NCBI RefSeq assembly: GCF_030271255.1
Contig: NZ_JASJOM010000002.1
Coordinates: forward strand, 62,001 to 126,000
From: Peribacillus folii
Lineage (GTDB): Bacteria > Bacillota > Bacilli > Bacillales > DSM-1321
Direction of reading: 5' to 3'
Length of the DNA stretch: 64,000 nt
Each line of letters begins with the position of its first letter. Positions within the stretch are counted from its first letter, which is position 1. Below, piece after piece: positions 47,099 to 55,625 of this stretch. The notes beneath the pieces are model-generated. The model did no database searches and had not been told where the DNA came from. It saw only the letters and a list, made by a program, of their open reading frames with translations. Both the position numbers and the translations under genes were made by a program.

Positions 47099-47129
47099 AT
47101 AGTAAACCTTTGAGCTAACTCCAATGCAA
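47099..47129 (-). promoter_or_regulatory. MerR-type promoter/operator of the merR-like gene
   Basis: On the minus strand: -35 TTGCAT (47124-47129), 19-bp spacer TGGAGTTAGCTCAAAGGTT, -10 TACTAT (47099-47104). Its spacer is nearly the same as the one upstream of the aldo-keto reductase gene. Confidence 0.75.
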
Positions 47130-47286
47130 GAATACAGTTACAATTTCTTATAAAATTGATTTTGTTATCAATTTGCCCATTTAGGGAACATTCTACATAA
47201 CACAAAGCCAGTTAATAGTTAATTAGTGAATAAGTATTCTTGAAAAAGCGGTTACGTTAGTTTAACAAGTGAAAGCATTAAAGATT

Positions 47287-47312
47287 TTCAACAATCGGGC
47301 GCGATTGTTGAG
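47287..47312. repeat. GGGC-centred dyad, copy 2
   Basis: TTCAACAATC (47287-47296) with GATTGTTGAG (47303-47312) around GGGCGC. It has the same arm and centre as the dyad at 42694-42719. Confidence 0.5.
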
Positions 47313-47448
47313 CAACGAAAAAAGCCTAATTTCTCAATTTTAATGAGCTAGGCTAGGTTAGATTTTTCCATTCTAATTAAGTAAGGTAACAACCTGGAAA
47401 TTTAATCAAAGAAAATTGGACAAGAAGGTTTACTGGTTAGAAAGCTGT

Positions 47449-48618
47449 TTATATTGTTGATTGTTTTACAGAACTCTGCATGTAGTTTCTTAGTAAAATA
47501 AATACTACACTCAATAGTAACGATAATAACCCCACTAAGATGACGTAACGTGTACCTATTTCCGAAATGAAGAATCCACCTACAGCTGTACCAATTGTTG
47601 TTCCTAAATTAACAGATGATAAAAACAAGCCGTTGGCGAAATCAGGAGCTCCTGGAGCTGCAGACGTAATCCAATATTGGTTAATATTAGTTCCTATTCC
47701 AGCTAATACTCCCCAAACTAAAGTAATGATAGCCATAGGAAAAGTAAATTGTCCAAATAAGAATAATAGGATGTAAACGACTCCCAAAACAAAAGGAAAA
47801 GATACTACAAGTTTGATAGGATTTTTAATAAGTAACTTCCCTGCCACAATATTTCCAAAAATGCTTGCCCCCCCGAATATGACTAACATTAAACTAATTG
47901 ATTTCCCAGAGATATTCGTAACGGTTTTAAGATACTCAGCAAGAAAACTATACACCCCAAATACAGCTGAATTTAGTAAAATGACAGCAACAATGGAAAG
48001 CCATGTAATGGGTTCTTTTAGTACAGACAATTGATCTCCGTAAGAAAGTCTTTCTTTAATAGGCATAGAAGGGAAAAATACTAATGTAGCAATAAATTCT
48101 ATAGCGTTAACGATGGCAAAAAATGCCGTTGACATTTGAAACGATACTGTACTAGCAAGAAAACTTGCGATTGGTACACCAAGTACCATCCCCGCAGATA
48201 CTCCAATAAAAACTTTTGAAACAGCTTTTGGAGCTTCTTCCTTGCTAACTGAGTTAGCAGCCATTGTAAAAGCTGCTGAAAAATAGATTGGATGAAATAT
48301 GGCTGGTATCACACGTGCTATTATTGCAATGGCAAAGTTAGTTGTAAATATAGAGACAATGTTAGCTAGAACGAAAACACCAAGTACAAATAACATTGCC
48401 TTCTTACGATTTATACCCGAAAATAATAACGGCATAGTTGGACCAGATATTGTGACAGTGAGTGCGAAGATACTCACCAGCAACCCGGCCTTAGATACAC
48501 TGATATGAAAGTGATCAGCAATATAGGGCAATATCCCAATAACCCCCATTTCAGTATTTATGATACCGAAAGCCCCTAGTGTCAATGTGAATATAAGTAA
48601 ATTGTTTCTTTTAGACAT
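47449..48618 (-). CDS. MFS efflux transporter (DHA1, AraJ/YdhP-like)
   Basis: Twelve-TM transporter of 389 residues, MSKRNNLLIFTLTLGAFGII with the family pieces TEMGVIGILPYIADHF, SGINRKKAMLF and AAPGAPDFANGLFLSSVNLG. This subgroup exports sugars, purine analogues or drugs; the substrate here is unknown. Intact, in contrast to the MFS gene at 43-44 kb. AAGAAGGAAA precedes the ATG. A LysR gene lies divergently about 830 bp upstream and may control it. Confidence 0.85.
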   Translation of the reverse strand: MSKRNNLLIFTLTLGAFGIINTEMGVIGILPYIADHFHISVSKAGLLVSIFALTVTISGPTMPLLFSGINRKKAMLFVLGVFVLANIVSIFTTNFAIAIIARVIPAIFHPIYFSAAFTMAANSVSKEEAPKAVSKVFIGVSAGMVLGVPIASFLASTVSFQMSTAFFAIVNAIEFIATLVFFPSMPIKERLSYGDQLSVLKEPITWLSIVAVILLNSAVFGVYSFLAEYLKTVTNISGKSISLMLVIFGGASIFGNIVAGKLLIKNPIKLVVSFPFVLGVVYILLFLFGQFTFPMAIITLVWGVLAGIGTNINQYWITSAAPGAPDFANGLFLSSVNLGTTIGTAVGGFFISEIGTRYVILVGLLSLLLSVVFILLRNYMQSSVKQSTI

Positions 48619-48849
48619 AAAAATTAATTTCCTTCTTTCTTGAACGTGTCATTATCTTGTTGCGTAAAGATGAGTTAATTAAGGAGTTATCTTTCAGCAG
48701 ATATTGTGCAAACCGAAAAACCAAACAATAAAAGGAGACTTTGCTTATTATCTTCAAATGTTATGGTTAACGGAGATTGAGCTAAAAAATCCCTACTAGT
48801 TGGATTATCGTACATCCTAACAAGCACTTCCTCCTTATTAAACGATAAT

Positions 48850-49044
48850 TTATTCTTGTATCTGAAATGCTGTCTTCTTTTGATTCTTCTTGTGTACGGT
48901 TTGATTTATCACTAGCATTGTCACCTCTATTGGTTTCAGATTATTAATTGCATTACTGCTGCAAGCAGTGAGGGCAATACTTGTTACTAAGATTCCTGGA
49001 CATAACAATTTTTTCGCCTTATTAGCCTCCTTATATTGGTGCAT
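48850..49044 (-). pseudogene. Truncated lipoprotein gene (signal peptide stub)
   Basis: The frame contains a clear lipoprotein signal (CPGILVTSIALTACSSNAIN, lipobox LTAC) followed by only about 33 residues with no domain. A ribosome-site-like AAGGAGG lies inside the frame upstream of the signal. It looks like the 5' end of a larger secreted lipoprotein gene whose body was lost; a genuine very small lipoprotein cannot be excluded. Confidence 0.45.
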
Positions 49045-49451
49045 TTATAAAAAATGAATCATTGGTATTACTCATACATCTGTGATATAAGCTACCTGAC
49101 TTGATAGGTGGATTAGTTACTTACATTCATCATGACAATCATTACTGAAGCAAATAAGTGACAAGTAATTCTAGACCGGAATTAATCTGAAATTTGAACC
49201 AATACTTTACCTAGTTTTGAGACTGATCCTCATTCTATCGCTTATTCCCCATATCAGTTGATGCCCCGATTATTACAACAAATTCTTCTTCATAAGCAGA
49301 TGTTTTGCTACCCTCACGCTTTCTTCACTTCATATACTTTATCCTAGCTGTACGTATCATTTATAACAAATACTTATATCATATATCACGATATGCTTGT
49401 TAGGCATTTCTTAAATATGTATACTAATATAATTAAAAGGAGGCGTAATAG
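49045..49451. other. Intergenic region upstream of the LysR gene
   Basis: About 400 AT-rich bases. Some minus-strand stretches (around 49150-49330) look like eroded coding sequence but could not be assigned. The LysR promoter should lie here. Confidence 0.4.
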
Positions 49452-50360
49452 ATGGAATTTAGAGTTTTGCGATATTTTCTTACTGTTGCAAGAGAAGGAA
49501 GCATTACAGGTGCTGCTAATTTTTTGCATGTTACACAGCCAACCCTGTCAAGACAATTAAAAGATCTTGAACAAGAGTTAGGAAAAAAACTATTTACTCG
49601 CAGTAGTCACAGTATCATCCTCACAGATGAAGGAATGCTCCTCCGAAAGAGAGCAGAAGAAATCGTTGATATGGTTGATAAATTAGGTATTGAATTTAGT
49701 TCTATGGAAGAAACAATAAGTGGTGACGTTTATGTAGGTGGTGGGGAAACGGACGCCATGAGACTGATTGCACAGGTAGTAAAAGGTTTACAATTACGTT
49801 ATGCAAATATACGGTATCACCTGTACAGCGGAAACGAAGACGATGTGACGGAGCGGCTTGACAAAGGATTGCTTGATTTTGGTATTTTAATTGAACCAGC
49901 TGATTTATCTAAATACAATTTTATCAATATCCCAACCAAAGATGTTTGGGGCGTTGTTATGAGGAAAGACAGTCCTCTTGCTTTCAAAGATACCATTCAA
50001 GCACTGGATTTATTAAATGTACCTCTAATCTGTTCACGACAGGCTATGAAAAAGACATTGTCTAAAAATGAATTTGCAGATTGGTTTGGTGAAAATTTCG
50101 ACAAATTAAACGTCGTGACTACCTACAATCTTGCATATAATGCTGCAATCATGGTTGAAGAGGGTATTGGTTATGCAATAACCCTTGATAAAATAGTAAA
50201 TACGTCTAGTGAAAGTAACCTTTGTTTTAGACCGCTAGAGCCAAGACTTGAATCTGGCTTAAATATTGTTTGGAAAAAACATCAGGCTTTTTCCGCTGCT
50301 GCTGAAATGTTTTTAAAAGAAATTCAAGAAAAATTTATAAATACTTTATCGGATGGTTAG
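49452..50360 (+). CDS. LysR family transcriptional regulator
   Basis: Protein of 302 residues. N-terminal LysR helix-turn-helix (about 1-60; GSITGAANFLHVTQPTLSRQ) and a periplasmic-binding-like effector domain (about 90-295). The substitution pattern (TLSRQLKDLEQELGKKLF) is typical. The target is unknown; the divergent MFS gene is the natural candidate. AAAAGGAGG precedes the ATG. Confidence 0.92.
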   Translation: MEFRVLRYFLTVAREGSITGAANFLHVTQPTLSRQLKDLEQELGKKLFTRSSHSIILTDEGMLLRKRAEEIVDMVDKLGIEFSSMEETISGDVYVGGGETDAMRLIAQVVKGLQLRYANIRYHLYSGNEDDVTERLDKGLLDFGILIEPADLSKYNFINIPTKDVWGVVMRKDSPLAFKDTIQALDLLNVPLICSRQAMKKTLSKNEFADWFGENFDKLNVVTTYNLAYNAAIMVEEGIGYAITLDKIVNTSSESNLCFRPLEPRLESGLNIVWKKHQAFSAAAEMFLKEIQEKFINTLSDG

Positions 50361-50596
50361 GAATATCAAGATAAATTACTTAAACTATAGAATGACCAAA
50401 GTTAATAACCATCACATCAATGCACCTAAATCCGGCATTACCCAGCTTAACGGTTGCCTGAAAATCTTGGAAATATTTGAAGTTATAATGGAAAAAACGA
50501 AACAATTCCTCCAAAATCTTGAATAACTTCCTGCTTTACGTTGAAAAAATTCGATTTGTTTATGTTTGCCGTCTTTGATGAGCTTTCTAAAACCCA

Positions 50597-50640
50597 AAAA
50601 GGTATCGGAATGACTTTCATTCCGATACCTTTTCATTTCT
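50597..50640 (-). terminator. Terminator of floT
   Basis: Perfect 17-bp stem AAAAGGTATCGGAATGA with its complement and a CTT loop. A-rich and T-rich ends make it work in both directions. Confidence 0.9.
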
Positions 50641-50641
50641 C

Positions 50642-52177
50642 CTATAACTCTTCCTTGCCTGCTGCCATATCCATGTTCACTTCAGGAGTTTCTGGTTTGA
50701 TGGCCGCAAATGGTATATTACGCTTCCCCGAGAAATTCTCAAGCAAGTCTTTGACATCAATGCCTGACGAAGCCTTTAGTGACTCCTGCAATGTCGCCAT
50801 TAAATTCGTTGCATAGCCCGTCACTTTATTGGCCCCGCCGCTTGCACCGCTTCCTCCTGTATCGACGACAGTGATTTTGTCGATATTGCTGAGCGGGCTT
50901 GCCACCTGTTTGGCATACTCCGGCAGCATTTTCAGGATCATGTCCATGACGGCCGCCTGACCGAACTGTTCGAATGCTTCGGCGATCTTTTGTTTCGCCT
51001 CCGCCTCGGCCACACCTTTCAAGCGGATGATTTCCGCTTCGGATGTACCCTGTGCCCTTTGTGCGTCTGCTTTGGCAAGACCGTCCATACGAACGCGTTC
51101 CGCTTCCGCTTTCGCCATCGCTTCAATTTTGTACTTATCGGCATCCGCTTCCGTGATTTGCTTCATTTTGTTTGCGGAGGCAGCCTGCTCTACTGCGTAA
51201 CGGTCAGCGTCCGCCTTTTTCTTCACCTCAGAATCATATTGCTTTTCACGACGAAGGATCTCTTTTTCCTCCAGCTCGATTTGCTTTTGCCGCTCGATGA
51301 TCCTGATTTGCATTTCCTGTTCGGTTACATCCTGTTTGGAGCGGGCGGTTTCCAGATCATAAGCTTGGTCAGCACGGGCCTTGGCAATATCCTGCTCACG
51401 CCGGAATTCCGCTACCTTCAGTTTGTTGATTTTTTCGGCTTCGGCGATTTCAGTCGCCCTCTCAAGCTCGGCTCGCTGCGCTTCCTTCGATGCTTCGGCC
51501 CGCTTGATCCGCGTTTCCTTCTCCGCTTCAGCTGTAGCGATATCGGCATCCCTTTTCACTTGGGCGATCCTTGGCTTACCAAGGGATTCCAGGTATCCGT
51601 TGTTATCACGGACATCTTTAATCGTGAACGATACGATGATGAGCCCCATTTTGGCTAGATCCTGCGAGGCGACCCGTTGCACTTCCTGGGAAAACTTCTC
51701 GCGGTTTTTATAAATTTCTTCGACTGTCATCGAACCAAGTATTGAACGAAGATGCCCTTCCAGCACCTCGCGCGCTTCCTGTTCACGGTCATCTTTGGAT
51801 TTACCGAGAAACTGTTCAGCCGCTGTGGCAATGTCCGTAATCGAACCGCCAATCTTGATAATAGAGACACCGTCCGCCATGACAGGAACGCCCTGTTCCG
51901 TGTATACCTCCGGGGTCGAGACCTCAAGTTTGCTGGACAGCAGGCTTAATGGTTCCGCCTGCTGGAACACTGGCAGCACGAAAGCACCGCCGCCGCGGAC
52001 AATCTTTATTTTATTTCCAGATTCGTCAACATGAACATTTTTGCTTCCCAAGTAGCTTCCTGTTACGATCAATGCTTCATCAGGCCCAGCAGTACGGTAT
52101 TTCGTAATAAAAACAGCGATAAGTGCAAGTAGTAAAAATGCCACAATGGCGACAACAATCCAAATTAAACTAAACAT
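50642..52177 (-). CDS. floT: Flotillin FloT (YuaG)
   Basis: Membrane scaffold protein of 511 residues. N-terminal hydrophobic hairpin (about 3-25), SPFH/PHB domain (about 30-200), a long Glu-Ala-rich flotillin coiled coil with repeated A-E-A units (about 210-410), and a C-terminal oligomerisation region. FloT organises functional membrane microdomains and membrane fluidity in Bacillus. AGGAGG precedes the ATG. It forms an operon with the upstream NfeD-like gene behind a sigma-W promoter. Confidence 0.95.
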   Translation of the reverse strand: MFSLIWIVVAIVAFLLLALIAVFITKYRTAGPDEALIVTGSYLGSKNVHVDESGNKIKIVRGGGAFVLPVFQQAEPLSLLSSKLEVSTPEVYTEQGVPVMADGVSIIKIGGSITDIATAAEQFLGKSKDDREQEAREVLEGHLRSILGSMTVEEIYKNREKFSQEVQRVASQDLAKMGLIIVSFTIKDVRDNNGYLESLGKPRIAQVKRDADIATAEAEKETRIKRAEASKEAQRAELERATEIAEAEKINKLKVAEFRREQDIAKARADQAYDLETARSKQDVTEQEMQIRIIERQKQIELEEKEILRREKQYDSEVKKKADADRYAVEQAASANKMKQITEADADKYKIEAMAKAEAERVRMDGLAKADAQRAQGTSEAEIIRLKGVAEAEAKQKIAEAFEQFGQAAVMDMILKMLPEYAKQVASPLSNIDKITVVDTGGSGASGGANKVTGYATNLMATLQESLKASSGIDVKDLLENFSGKRNIPFAAIKPETPEVNMDMAAGKEEL

Positions 52178-52194
52178 AAATGACCTCCTACCGG

Positions 52195-52716
52195 TTATTC
52201 ATTCTCGTGGGGCATAACATAAATTACCCCGTTTTTCACTTCGATGATCAAGACTTTTGTGTCCGAAACAATTTCTTCATTCTTATAACTGGCCGCAGTC
52301 TTTGCAATGCTTCCGCTGATGCTTTCAATCAGGACCTCCCCAAAGCCATCAACCGGGACTGATGTCAGAACCCTGCCGACCCTGCCCCTCAGGTCATTGT
52401 CATGAAACGTTAAGCTTTCCTCCGCAGATGAGATGGGAATCAGCACGAATACGTTTAACAAGGTGACGATTGAAAGTGCAAGTAGCAGAGAAATCACCGC
52501 ATTCATCGCACTGTTGAGGCCTGTAAGCGATTCAAGCAAGAAACCACTAGCAAAAAAGACCGTTAAAAAACTGAAAATGAGTGTTGGATTAAATATATCC
52601 GGCATTTCAAGACCTGAGAATATATCATGAAACAAAATAAATAAGAATGTTAGCCCCCCGAAAATAATTAGTCCATATAAATAGATTGTTTCAACTGGAA
52701 CTCCAAATAAATCCAT
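52195..52716 (-). CDS. yuaF: NfeD-like membrane protein (YuaF)
   Basis: About 173 residues. Four hydrophobic segments (about 8-105) are followed by a C-terminal NfeD OB fold (LRGRVGRVLTSVPVDGFGEV, DTKVLIIEVKNGVIYVMP). This is the usual operon partner of FloT. The ATG at 52716 was chosen because AAAGGATG lies 6 bases upstream and the length matches YuaF of B. subtilis. The open frame upstream to 52830 falls in the transcript leader of the sigma-W promoter. Confidence 0.88.
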   Translation of the reverse strand: MDLFGVPVETIYLYGLIIFGGLTFLFILFHDIFSGLEMPDIFNPTLIFSFLTVFFASGFLLESLTGLNSAMNAVISLLLALSIVTLLNVFVLIPISSAEESLTFHDNDLRGRVGRVLTSVPVDGFGEVLIESISGSIAKTAASYKNEEIVSDTKVLIIEVKNGVIYVMPHENE

Positions 52717-52838
52717 CTCTTTCATCCTTTGAATTTGATTTTCCCATGCCTCTGTTACAGCCCAGGATGGCAGTTTGCTACCTGATGACGATGATTTTAG
52801 TAATGTATGATCCCCTCCAATTGTGTGCATACCTTTAA

Positions 52839-52864
52839 TACGTGCAAAAGATGAAAAAGTTTCA
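52839..52864 (-). promoter_or_regulatory. Sigma-W promoter of yuaF-floT
   Basis: On the minus strand: TGAAAC (52859-52864), exactly 16 bp, CGTA (52839-52842). This matches the sigma-W consensus perfectly; the same operon is sigma-W dependent in B. subtilis. Confidence 0.9.
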
Positions 52865-53348
52865 TGTTTCTTCCACCTTTAGAATCTTTTATCTATTTTT
52901 CCATAGGTAAAAGAACTTATTTGCATGTGCATTTAATCCGAATTTTTAGAAACTACACACAAAACTGAACAAGTTGTATCCATGTATGATGAATTAGCTC
53001 TTTTTATCGGTACGAGAGGAGGTCGATCAATGGAAATCAAGCATAACTCAGCTGCGCTTGCTGTTTATATAACGTGGAATGCAAAGATCAACCTTATATT
53101 GGATACCGGGGAGATTGCCTAGGGATTTGATTTCCTAAAAACGATAATCAAATTAAAAGAGGAATGAAAGAGGAATGATATTTTGAAAAGGATAGGTTAT
53201 AAGTTTTCCTCGCCTGATAAGCAGAATAATAGCAATCATAATTAGATTGGATAAATTCTCTTCTTCTGAATGAGTCGATTTTCCCTACAAAAGGAGCTGC
53301 GAGGCATAATGTTGTTGACAGTGCATGCGTGACATATTAAAATTCTAT
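52865..53348. other. Intergenic region between the floT operon and bioY
   Basis: About 480 bp. The only coding candidate is the short frame at 53030-53122. The rest shows nothing. Confidence 0.5.
53030..53122 (+). CDS. Possible 30-residue peptide with a strong ribosome site
   Basis: ATG at 53030 is preceded by GAGAGGAGGTCGATC, an extensive match to the anti-Shine-Dalgarno sequence, and opens 30 codons (MEIKHNSAALAVYITWNAKI and onward) to TAG. No family recognised and no clear promoter. It could be a real small protein or the start of a deleted gene. Confidence 0.3.
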   Translation: MEIKHNSAALAVYITWNAKINLILDTGEIA

Positions 53349-53381
53349 TATGTTAACTATAAATGAAAATAGGTTTACAAT
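53349..53381 (+). promoter_or_regulatory. BirA-like biotin operator upstream of bioY
   Basis: TATGTTAACT and GGTTTACAAT form two inverted half-sites about 13 bp apart, close to the Gram-positive BirA consensus (TTGTTAACC-N14/15-GGTTWACAA). It ends 13 bases before the bioY start codon, so BirA-biotinyl-AMP would block transcription. Confidence 0.7.
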
Positions 53382-53394
53382 AGGAGGACACACA

Positions 53395-53967
53395 ATGAAG
53401 GATAGTCATGAGAAGTTAAGAATGATGATGGTTACAGCTTTGTTTGCAGCACTTATCGGAATTATGGCACAAATTACGATTCCACTTCCATTGGTGCCAA
53501 TTACAGGACAGACATTGGCTGTCGGACTGGCAGCAACAATACTGGGTTCGCGTTATGGAACCTCTTCCGTTTTGCTATACTTATTCATTGGAGCGGCAGG
53601 AGTACCTGTTTTTGCTGAAATGTCCGGTGGTTTGGCAAAAATATTCGGTCCGACTGGCGGTTATTTATTATCTTATATTCCCACAGTCTTCGTAACCGGC
53701 CTGATTTTGGAAAAAACCCGTTTCAACGTGCCGATGGCCTTCCTTGCAAATATAATCGGAATGATCCTTACTTTGATAATCGGAACGATTTGGCTGAAGT
53801 ATATGAGTTCACTTTCTTGGACAGTCGCGTTTGCCAGCGGTTTTGCTCCATTCATAATTGTCGGGGTCTTGAAGGCTTTCCTAGCATCTTGGCTTGGTAT
53901 CACGATCAGATCAAGACTGGCGTCAGCCAATATGCTCCCGAAAAAAAATGCGACAATTTCCCGTTAA
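53395..53967 (+). CDS. bioY: Biotin transporter BioY (ECF S component)
   Basis: Membrane protein of 190 residues with six hydrophobic segments and the BioY signatures ITIPLPLVPITGQTLAVGLA and AGVPVFAEMSGG. It is the substrate-binding S component of an energy-coupling factor biotin importer; the EcfAT energising module is not encoded nearby. GGAGG lies 8 bases before the ATG at 53395, so the longer open frame from 53350, which spans the operator, is not used. Confidence 0.92.
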   Translation: MKDSHEKLRMMMVTALFAALIGIMAQITIPLPLVPITGQTLAVGLAATILGSRYGTSSVLLYLFIGAAGVPVFAEMSGGLAKIFGPTGGYLLSYIPTVFVTGLILEKTRFNVPMAFLANIIGMILTLIIGTIWLKYMSSLSWTVAFASGFAPFIIVGVLKAFLASWLGITIRSRLASANMLPKKNATISR

Positions 53968-53978
53968 TCTTCATTAGG

Positions 53979-54060
53979 GAATAGCAGGAAGGGGAGCCGC
54001 TAATGGCTCCCCTTCCTGCTATTCAAATAAAAAAAAGATCCTTAAAAAAGAATCTTTTTT
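53979..54060 (+). terminator. Double hairpin after bioY
   Basis: The first hairpin has a perfect 20-bp stem (53979-53998 with 54005-54024) but no T-run after it. A second, weaker A/T-rich hairpin (about 54030-54060) ends in six T and probably does the terminating. Confidence 0.7.
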
Positions 54061-54229
54061 ACAAATATCTATTACGGTCCTATCCCCATAAGTCCGAATA
54101 TGATAGCAAATATATATATATTATCCCCTTTGCTAACCGTACCCATTTTACTATAGGTGAGGCAATTTGACAACCATTGAGGAAATATAAGTAAGCTTGC
54201 TTATTCTATTTGGATAGGAATATGGCTTA

Positions 54230-54715
54230 TTATTTATTATTCACTTTATATTCTTTTTTCGTTCCATCATCAAAAACGACTTCTAAGTCCAACTCTTCAT
54301 AGCCATCCTTCAGATTAAAGACTTTTGTCACTTCTTGAACGACCTCTTCATCTGTTGAATCCTTCGTAAAGGTCAATTTTTCTAGCATAGGTGTCAATTC
54401 TTTCATGGCCTCATCACCATGAACTTCGTGTTTGTTCGCCTCATCATCGATAGAAGCTTCCGTTTGAGCCCCTGTAGCATCATATTCTGCTTCATAGTCG
54501 TTCTCATTGCCTTGATAGTCCACTTCCAATTGGAAATCCTTGAACGTGAATGGAAGTTTTTCATTATTATCCGTTCCAGTCTGAGAATTCGATTCCGCTT
54601 GGTTTTCATTTTCCTGAACCGGGGGATTTTTCACTTCGTCCTTGTCTTCCCCGCACCCAGCCAAAACTAACATGGCCGCAAACGGGACTGATAATACTTT
54701 CAAATGTTTTTTCAT
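54230..54715 (-). CDS. YusW-like lipoprotein
   Basis: Protein of 161 residues. Lipoprotein signal with lipobox LAGC (Cys21), a disordered acidic Asn/Gln/Glu-rich linker (about 24-55) and a YusW-like domain (about 56-160; FTFKDFQLEVDYQGNEN, YEELDLEVVFDDGTKKEYKV). Predicted to sit on the outer face of the membrane; function unknown. AAGGAGG precedes the ATG. Confidence 0.85.
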   Translation of the reverse strand: MKKHLKVLSVPFAAMLVLAGCGEDKDEVKNPPVQENENQAESNSQTGTDNNEKLPFTFKDFQLEVDYQGNENDYEAEYDATGAQTEASIDDEANKHEVHGDEAMKELTPMLEKLTFTKDSTDEEVVQEVTKVFNLKDGYEELDLEVVFDDGTKKEYKVNNK

Positions 54716-54826
54716 TTCAATTCCTCCTTAGCAAGTTGTATACCTTATCTATTTCCTAAAAGAAGTCTTTTAAAACCAAAAACCTTTTAGATTTCCTAAG
54801 GTTAACCAATGAAACGCCAAAGTGAC

Positions 54827-55471
54827 TTAGAGCGGAATGATATAAAACAATACAGCAAAAAAGTGTGTGACGGAACCGCCAAGCACAAAAACATGCCACA
54901 CGGCGTGGTGGAAGGGAAAGCCCCGCCATACATAGAATATCGCCCCAAATGTATAAAGCAGGCCGCCTGCAATGAGCAGCTGGATTCCCGCAGAAGGCAT
55001 CGTCGCGGTAAGCGGCCCCCAAACGATAACAATCATCCACCCCATTGCGATATAAAGAATCGTTGAAAGGAATAAAAATTTTTTCACATAAAACGCTTTG
55101 AAGACGACTCCGATGATTGCGACTCCCCAAATTATACCAAGCAAAGTCCAGCCTAGCGATCCTTGAATCACTAGCAGCATGATGGGTGTGTATGTTCCTG
55201 CAATGAATATATAAATCGCGGAATGATCGAAGATTTCAAAGATATCCTTCGTTTTTCCCTCCGGAAAGCTATGAACCAAAGTAGAGGAAATATATAAAAG
55301 AAGCATGGATACGCCATATATGACTGAAACGACAACATGCCAAGCCGGTCCTTTCTGTGCCGAGAAGATGATCAAGAACACAAGGGCCGCAATGCTTAAT
55401 AACGCACCGATACCGTGAGTGATCGCATTGACCACTTCTTCTTTTCTTGTATAAACGTGTGTATTAGCCAT
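54827..55471 (-). CDS. Hemolysin III family (PAQR/YplQ-like) membrane protein
   Basis: Seven-TM protein of 214 residues. The family residues are visible: ITHGIG near the N-terminus, STLVHSFP and FDHSAIYIFIAGTYTP in the middle and FHHAVWHVFVLGGSVTHF at the C-terminus. The conserved His/Asp set would bind zinc in the membrane, as in PAQR hydrolase-like proteins. The name hemolysin is historical; no toxin role is implied. Single gene, divergent from the ArsR gene. Confidence 0.9.
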   Translation of the reverse strand: MANTHVYTRKEEVVNAITHGIGALLSIAALVFLIIFSAQKGPAWHVVVSVIYGVSMLLLYISSTLVHSFPEGKTKDIFEIFDHSAIYIFIAGTYTPIMLLVIQGSLGWTLLGIIWGVAIIGVVFKAFYVKKFLFLSTILYIAMGWMIVIVWGPLTATMPSAGIQLLIAGGLLYTFGAIFYVWRGFPFHHAVWHVFVLGGSVTHFFAVLFYIIPL

Positions 55472-55577
55472 GATATAGCTCCTAACTCTTCCGTTAACAT
55501 TATTTTATATTTTCATTATACATCAGTTAGGCCAAAGCCATGTAAAAAAGTGAATCATACCTTGTAAATGGCAATGA

Positions 55578-55611
55578 ATTAGATTAACATCTAATTAGAT
55601 AATAATCTAAT
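55578..55611. promoter_or_regulatory. Operator array in front of the ArsR-DUF2087 gene
   Basis: ATTAGAT-N4-ATCTAATTAGAT-N4-ATCTAAT: four perfect half-sites making two overlapping dyads with identical 4-bp centres and a palindromic middle. The last half-site ends three bases before the AGGAGG ribosome site, consistent with autorepression. Confidence 0.75.
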
Positions 55612-55625
55612 TAGGAGGGAGCATT

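Noticed and set aside
42694-50360. Prophage or integrative element
   Set aside because: No integrase, phage structural gene, relaxase or tRNA attachment site was found; only decayed metabolic and transport genes.
54827-55471. Hemolysin III as a toxin
   Set aside because: The family name is historical; the protein is a seven-TM PAQR-type membrane protein common in harmless Bacillus.
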